A program made the translations under genes and the position numbers. The notes under the pieces were generated by a model. That model did not search any database, had not been told where the DNA came from, and saw nothing but the letters and a program-made list of their open reading frames with translations. Of a stretch of 9,581 nucleotides of DNA, positions 5,757 through 9,581 are shown piece by piece. This DNA is from an uncultured Clostridium sp. (GTDB lineage Bacteria; Bacillota; Clostridia; Lachnospirales; Lachnospiraceae): assembly GCA_900551135.1 (NCBI GenBank), contig URUX01000092.1:1-9581 (forward strand), in the 5' to 3' direction. The first letter of the stretch is position 1. Each line of letters begins with the position of its first letter.

Positions 5757-8640
5757 AGATTTACTGGAAATGCTGAAAGAAGGACTTCAAAAAATCGCTT
5801 CGTCCAGACTGGTTGCCCTGTCAATGCTTTTTGTTGCGATGTTTGCGCTGTTAACCGTTAATTTGTTTAACCTGCAAATCGTACATGGGGAAGACTATCT
5901 GAATGAATATATGCAAAAGACCGAAAAAGTGATCTACACTCCCGGTACCCGCGGAAATATTTTAGATCGAAACGGCAATGTACTGGCCTATAACGAACTG
6001 GCTTATTCCGTAGCAGTTCAGGACACCGGAGTTTATAGAAAGGATGCAGACCGCAACGCCATGCTGCTGCGTCTGGTTCGCATTTTGGATAAGCACGGGG
6101 AGAGCATTGAGGGAAAGTTCGAGGTAGGAATCAATGAAGCTGGTGAAATGTATTTTACCTGTACCAGCGAGTCTGCCAAACGGCGTTTTTTAAGAGATTT
6201 CTATAATCTGACCACCGCTGATGATCTGGATAAAGACGGGAAAAATCCGTCTGACATTACAGCCCGCGAGGCGTTTGAGAAAAAATTTAAGGCTTACAAA
6301 ATGGATTCCATCGTAGACGAGAGAGGAAATCCTGTAGTTTTAGATGATAAAACAGCCCTTGACATGGTAAATATCTGGTATACCATGCAGCTGACTGCAT
6401 TCCGAAAATACGAAAGCACTACCATTTCCAACAACGTTTCCGATGAAACGGTTGCGGAAATCATGGAAAATACAGCAGACCTTCAGGGAGTCACCATTGA
6501 AGAAAGTTCTGTACGGGTCTATAACAACAGTATCTATTTTGAGCCGATTATCGGATATATCGGAAAGGTTCAGGAAGATCAGCTGGAAGAACTGAACGAG
6601 GGAATCCCGGAAGGAAGCCATCAGGAATACCGGGCTACGGATCTGGTTGGACGTACCGGACTGGAAGCCTCTATGGAAAAAGAACTTCAGGGAAAAAAAG
6701 GCTATAAGGTAGTAAATGTAGACAACATGGGCCGTATTCTGGAGGTAAAAGAAGAAACCAGGGCCGAAGCTGGAAACGACGTATATCTGTCTATTGATCA
6801 GGATCTGCAGATCGGAGTTTATGAACTTCTGGAACGGCAGCTGGCTGGTATTCTGCTGGATCATCTTCGCATGGAAGATATCCGGGAAGACGAGACCTTT
6901 AAAGACTCCAAAAAGCCGATTCCGGTAAAGGATGTCTATTACCAGCTGATTAACAACAACGTCTTGTCTCTGGCTCACATGGGATCAGAAGAGGCCTCTG
7001 ATATGGAACGTCAGCTGTATCAGATACAGACGTCGTCTCAGGCGAAGATTTTAGATAACATCCAGGCCGAACTGTTAAGTCCCCATGCTGCACAGCTGGG
7101 ACAGCTTCCTAAAGATATGATGGCCTATATGGTCTATATCTATGAATATCTGTCTTCCAGTGAAGTAGGAATTATCAAGCGGGCAGAGATTGATGAAAAC
7201 AGTGAGGCTTATCTTTCATGGAAAGCAGACACCATCAGCCTTCGGGACTATATTTATGCTGGAATTGCAGACGGCTGGATCGATACGGCAAAACTCCGGA
7301 TTGATGACCGATACTCCAGTGCAGACAGTATTTTTGAAAGTCTGGTAGCCTATATTATGGACGCATTAAAAGACGATAAGCAGTTTACCAAACAAATCTA
7401 CCGGTATTTAATCAATGACGGTACAGTAAAAGGATGGCAGCTTTGCGTAGCGCTTTATGATCAGGGTGTACTGGAGTATGACGCAGATGAGGTGGCAAAA
7501 CTGTATGCAGGAGGAGACAGTTACGCCTATACCTTTATCCGCAGCAAAATTAAACGTATTGAACTGACTCCTGCCCAGCTGGCTTTAGACCCCTGTACCG
7601 GTTCCTGCGTAATCGCAGATGTAAATACGGGAGAAGTCAGAGCGCTGGTTACTTATCCCGGATATGACAACAACAGGCTTTCCGGTACCGTAGATGCCGA
7701 TTATTATAATCAGCTTCGGGAAGATTTGTCGCTTCCTCTGCGAAACAATGCAACCATGGTAGTCAAGGCACCTGGTTCTACATTTAAGCCGATTACAGCC
7801 GTTGCCGCTCTGGAAGAAGGGGTCATCCAGATGGGAGAAACCATTGACTGTACAGGGGAATTTAAGGAAATCGACACCCCGATTAAATGCTGGATTTATC
7901 CTGGCCGCCATGGCAAGCTGGATGTTATTGGAGGCATTGGAAATTCCTGCAACTATGTAGTTGCAGAATTGGCTCACAGGATGTCTATGGATGAAAACGG
8001 CAACTACTCCACCAGTTTAGGCCTGGAAACGCTGGCCAAATATGCTTCTATGTTTGGTCTGGACCATACCTCGGGGGTAGAGATTGATGAAGCATCTCCC
8101 AGAATTTCGGATACAGACCCTGAGCGTTCATCTATGGGACAGGGCAGTCATGCCTTTACCAATACCCAGCTGGCCCGGTATGTGACGGCAATGGCCAACA
8201 GAGGTACGGTTTTTGAACTGAGTTTACTGGACAAATTAACGGATTCAGAAGGAAATCTGATTGAAGACTATACTCCCAGCGTTTCTTCTACCATTGATAT
8301 TAAACCTTCTACCTGGGATGCAGTCCAGTCAGGTATGAGACAGGTTATTGCGGAAGGTTCTGCAAAAAGCATCTTTGCAGATTTGGCCATTGAAGTGGCA
8401 GGTAAGACAGGAACAGCACAGGAAGATACCAGACGTACCAACCATGCACTCTTTGTTTCTTTTGCTCCTTATGCTGCTCCGGAAATTGCTGTTACTGTGA
8501 ATATTCCTTATGGATACAGTTCCGGAAATGCGGCAACGCTTGCCAAAAATGTATACAAGTATTACTATGGATACACGACTTTAGAGGGAATTCAGGCTGC
8601 AGGTGCGTTAAATGCTACTTCTGTAGAAATCCAGGATTAA
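5749..8640 (+). CDS. mrdA: Penicillin-binding protein 2 (class B, MrdA type) with a large internal expansion
   Basis: A monofunctional DD-transpeptidase that cross-links new peptidoglycan, expected to pair with a RodA/FtsW-type glycosyltransferase and with MreC/MreD. The 963-residue protein has a cytoplasmic N-terminus, one signal-anchor helix (about 22-45), the class B signature TRGNILDRNGNVLAYN (from about residue 67) and an enlarged dimerisation region with GYIGKV and DLVGRTGLEASMEKEL. Then follow YLSIDQDLQ (346-354) and a C-terminal transpeptidase domain that resumes at GSCVIADVNTGEV (from 618). The catalytic triad motifs are complete: STFK (S677 to K680), SCN (S733-N735) and KTG (886-888). 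No PASTA domains are seen, so SpoVD is less likely, though mrdA and spoVD assignments cannot be separated with certainty. Usual PBP2 proteins are about 600-720 residues; the excess lies mainly between residues 366 and 618. TTG start, 8-nt overlap with mreD; minC follows after 28 nt. Confidence 0.93.
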   Translation: MFKDLLEMLKEGLQKIASSRLVALSMLFVAMFALLTVNLFNLQIVHGEDYLNEYMQKTEKVIYTPGTRGNILDRNGNVLAYNELAYSVAVQDTGVYRKDADRNAMLLRLVRILDKHGESIEGKFEVGINEAGEMYFTCTSESAKRRFLRDFYNLTTADDLDKDGKNPSDITAREAFEKKFKAYKMDSIVDERGNPVVLDDKTALDMVNIWYTMQLTAFRKYESTTISNNVSDETVAEIMENTADLQGVTIEESSVRVYNNSIYFEPIIGYIGKVQEDQLEELNEGIPEGSHQEYRATDLVGRTGLEASMEKELQGKKGYKVVNVDNMGRILEVKEETRAEAGNDVYLSIDQDLQIGVYELLERQLAGILLDHLRMEDIREDETFKDSKKPIPVKDVYYQLINNNVLSLAHMGSEEASDMERQLYQIQTSSQAKILDNIQAELLSPHAAQLGQLPKDMMAYMVYIYEYLSSSEVGIIKRAEIDENSEAYLSWKADTISLRDYIYAGIADGWIDTAKLRIDDRYSSADSIFESLVAYIMDALKDDKQFTKQIYRYLINDGTVKGWQLCVALYDQGVLEYDADEVAKLYAGGDSYAYTFIRSKIKRIELTPAQLALDPCTGSCVIADVNTGEVRALVTYPGYDNNRLSGTVDADYYNQLREDLSLPLRNNATMVVKAPGSTFKPITAVAALEEGVIQMGETIDCTGEFKEIDTPIKCWIYPGRHGKLDVIGGIGNSCNYVVAELAHRMSMDENGNYSTSLGLETLAKYASMFGLDHTSGVEIDEASPRISDTDPERSSMGQGSHAFTNTQLARYVTAMANRGTVFELSLLDKLTDSEGNLIEDYTPSVSSTIDIKPSTWDAVQSGMRQVIAEGSAKSIFADLAIEVAGKTGTAQEDTRRTNHALFVSFAPYAAPEIAVTVNIPYGYSSGNAATLAKNVYKYYYGYTTLEGIQAAGALNATSVEIQD

Positions 8641-8668
8641 CCGCAAAGTCTGAAGAAAGGAGACTGTC

Positions 8669-9337
8669 ATGGGTCATAATACAGTAGTGATTAAAGGCAA
8701 CAGGGCCGGCATGTCGGTCTATCTCGATCCAATGGTTCCCTTTGAGCAGCTGCTTGAAGACGTGGCAAAAAAGTTCAGGGAAAGCGCAAAATTCTGGGGC
8801 TCTGTCCAGATGACGCTTTCTCTGGAAGGCCGGCCGCTTTCGCCGGAACAGGAATTTAACATTGTAAATACCATTACAGAGAACTCTCAAATTGAAATCT
8901 TGTGCCTGTTAGATACCAATGCGGAGAGAATCCACCGGTGTGAAAAAGCCTTAAATGAAAAACTGATGGAGTTGTCCGAACGCACCGGACAGTTTTTTAA
9001 AGGCAATCTGTGCAGGGGCGATACTTTAGAATCAGAGGCAAGTATCGTCGTGATTGGAGATGTGGAACACGGTGCCAGAGTAACGGCCAAGGGGAATATT
9101 ATCATTCTTGGAGAACTGAAAGGTTCTGCTTTTGCAGGAGCTTCCGGCGATGAAAATACCGTCATTGTTGCTCTGGATATGCTTCCCCTGCAGCTTCGAA
9201 TAGGAGATTGTATTTTAAGAAACGGCGAAAAAGGCCGGCGTTTCGCAAAAGGCCCCGCTATGGCATATGTGGAAAATGGCACTATTTGCACAAAAACACT
9301 AAAGAAAAGTTTGTTTGGGATGTTAAATTTTATTTAA
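8669..9337 (+). CDS. minC: Septum site-determining protein MinC
   Basis: MinC, recruited to the membrane by MinD, blocks FtsZ assembly away from midcell. The 222-residue product has both expected domains. The N-terminal domain (about 1-82, starting NTVVIKGNRAGMSVYLD) is the FtsZ-inhibiting part. After a charged helical linker (83-104), the C-terminal right-handed beta-helix domain (about 105-210) shows RTGQFFKGNLCRGDTL, then IVVIGDVEHGARVTAKGN and IIILGELKGSAFAG, and finally LPLQLRIGD. These Gly-rich strand repeats are typical of the family and mediate dimerisation and MinD binding. AAAGGAG (8656-8662) stands 6 nt before the ATG. The gene is 28 nt downstream of PBP2 and 114 nt upstream of minD, a larger gap than elsewhere in the cluster. 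Confidence 0.95.
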   Translation: MGHNTVVIKGNRAGMSVYLDPMVPFEQLLEDVAKKFRESAKFWGSVQMTLSLEGRPLSPEQEFNIVNTITENSQIEILCLLDTNAERIHRCEKALNEKLMELSERTGQFFKGNLCRGDTLESEASIVVIGDVEHGARVTAKGNIIILGELKGSAFAGASGDENTVIVALDMLPLQLRIGDCILRNGEKGRRFAKGPAMAYVENGTICTKTLKKSLFGMLNFI

Positions 9338-9340
9338 TGC

Positions 9341-9369
9341 TGGAAAAATTCCAAAATTTAGGGTAAAAT
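9341..9369 (+). promoter_or_regulatory. Candidate promoter for minD
   Basis: TGGAAA (9341-9346, 4 of 6 to TTGACA), a 17-nt spacer and TAAAAT (9364-9369, 5 of 6 to TATAAT). Transcription would start near 9376 and give a leader of about 75 nt carrying the hairpin at 9385-9405. The region is AT-rich, so chance matches are likely; the support is the spacing and the unusually wide gap between minC and minD. Confidence 0.35.
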
Positions 9370-9384
9370 ATAAAAGGACAGTTG

Positions 9385-9405
9385 GGGACGATTAAAGAAC
9401 GTCCC
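9385..9405. repeat. GC-rich hairpin in the minC-minD gap
   Basis: GGGACG (9385-9390) pairs with CGTCCC (9400-9405). With A9391 bulged, TT/AA adds two pairs, leaving an AAAG loop. The 3' side runs into GAATTACTAC, with no T-tract, so it is not a standard intrinsic terminator. It could be a leader-RNA structure for minD, an RNA processing or stability element, or a remnant of a REP-like palindrome. The GGGGACG...CGTCCC form resembles short dispersed palindromes that I recall from some Firmicutes genomes. Confidence 0.5.
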
Positions 9406-9451
9406 GAATTACTACAATAAAATATGGAATTGTATGCAGGAGGATATTGCT

Positions 9452-9581
9452 ATGAGTCAAGTCATTGTCATTACTTCCGGTAAAGGAGGGGTCGGCAAGA
9501 CAACAACTTCTGCCAACGTGGGAACCGGTCTGGCCATTCTTGGTAAGCGGGTAGTCTTAATTGATACAGATATAGGACTTC
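9452..9581 (+). CDS. minD: Septum site-determining protein MinD, N-terminal part (3' truncated by window)
   Basis: MinD is a membrane-associated ATPase of the ParA/MinD family that binds and positions MinC. Only 43 codons are present. They show the expected start: MSQVIVITSGKGGVGKTT, with the deviant Walker A motif KGGVGKTT (K11 to T18, both signature lysines K11 and K16 present), then a segment ending VVLIDTDIGL (34-43) with the conserved DTD (38-40), the start of the switch region. The ATG has AGGAGG (9438-9443) 8 nt upstream. The position after minC is the usual minCD order. Whether minE or another topology factor follows cannot be seen. Confidence 0.97.
   Translation, partial: MSQVIVITSGKGGVGKTTTSANVGTGLAILGKRVVLIDTDIGL

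Noticed and set aside
6340..6978. Long minus-strand open frame (212 codons) opposite the PBP2 gene
   Set aside because: It lies wholly inside the PBP2 coding region, its product is of no recognisable family, and it is explained by codon bias of the opposite strand.
8887..9291. Minus-strand open frame opposite minC (134 codons)
   Set aside because: Entirely antisense to a clear MinC domain, with Ser/Pro-rich product typical of a shadow frame.
9413..9418. TACAAT as the -10 element of a minD promoter
   Set aside because: Good -10 match, but the hexamers 17-18 nt upstream (GATTAA, CGATTA) are poor; the pair at 9341/9364 fits better.
1..9581. A hidden defence, mobile or CRISPR system
   Set aside because: The window is filled by recognisable conserved genes with short gaps; there are no regularly spaced repeats, transposases, integrases or att-like duplications.

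Overview
This window is a chromosomal housekeeping segment of a Gram-positive anaerobe of the class Clostridia, most likely a Lachnospiraceae member. That placement is an inference from four things: the gene order (mutL, miaA, methionine gamma-lyase-like gene, DUF4321, radC, mreC, mreD, PBP2, minC, minD), the strong AGGAGG-type ribosome binding sites, the moderate base composition, and a very long clostridial-type PBP2. All ten genes lie on the plus strand and fill about 96% of the window. I see no mobile element, CRISPR array, tRNA or rRNA, and nothing that looks like a defence island.

Region 1 (1-3156) is a tight run of three genes. It holds the C-terminal part of the mismatch-repair endonuclease MutL, the tRNA dimethylallyltransferase MiaA 15 nt downstream, and a PLP-dependent enzyme of the methionine gamma-lyase/'aluminium resistance' family (Bacillus subtilis YnbB type) that overlaps miaA by 11 nt.

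Region 2 (3157-3319) is the longest non-coding stretch, 163 nt. It is dense in small inverted repeats bounded by an 8-bp inverted pair. It ends in a plausible extended -10 promoter whose -35 element overlaps a perfect 10-bp palindrome. This promoter would drive the second run.

Region 3 (3320-9337) is a cell-envelope and shape cluster. It starts with a small DUF4321 membrane protein and RadC. MreC then begins at the base after the radC stop, followed by MreD, a 963-residue class B penicillin-binding protein (PBP2/MrdA type) and the septum-placement inhibitor MinC. MreC, MreD and PBP2 belong to the lateral-wall elongation machinery, and MinC/MinD place the division septum, so the cluster joins elongation with division-site selection. 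mreB, which sits between radC and mreC in B. subtilis, is absent here.

Region 4 (9338-9581) is a 114-nt gap with a candidate promoter and a GC-rich hairpin, followed by the first 43 codons of minD, cut by the window end.

The points most worth a second look are the missing mreB, the roughly 220-250 residue expansion inside PBP2 between its dimerisation and transpeptidase domains, the structured leader before the DUF4321 gene, and the hairpin in front of minD. No wholly new system is evident.
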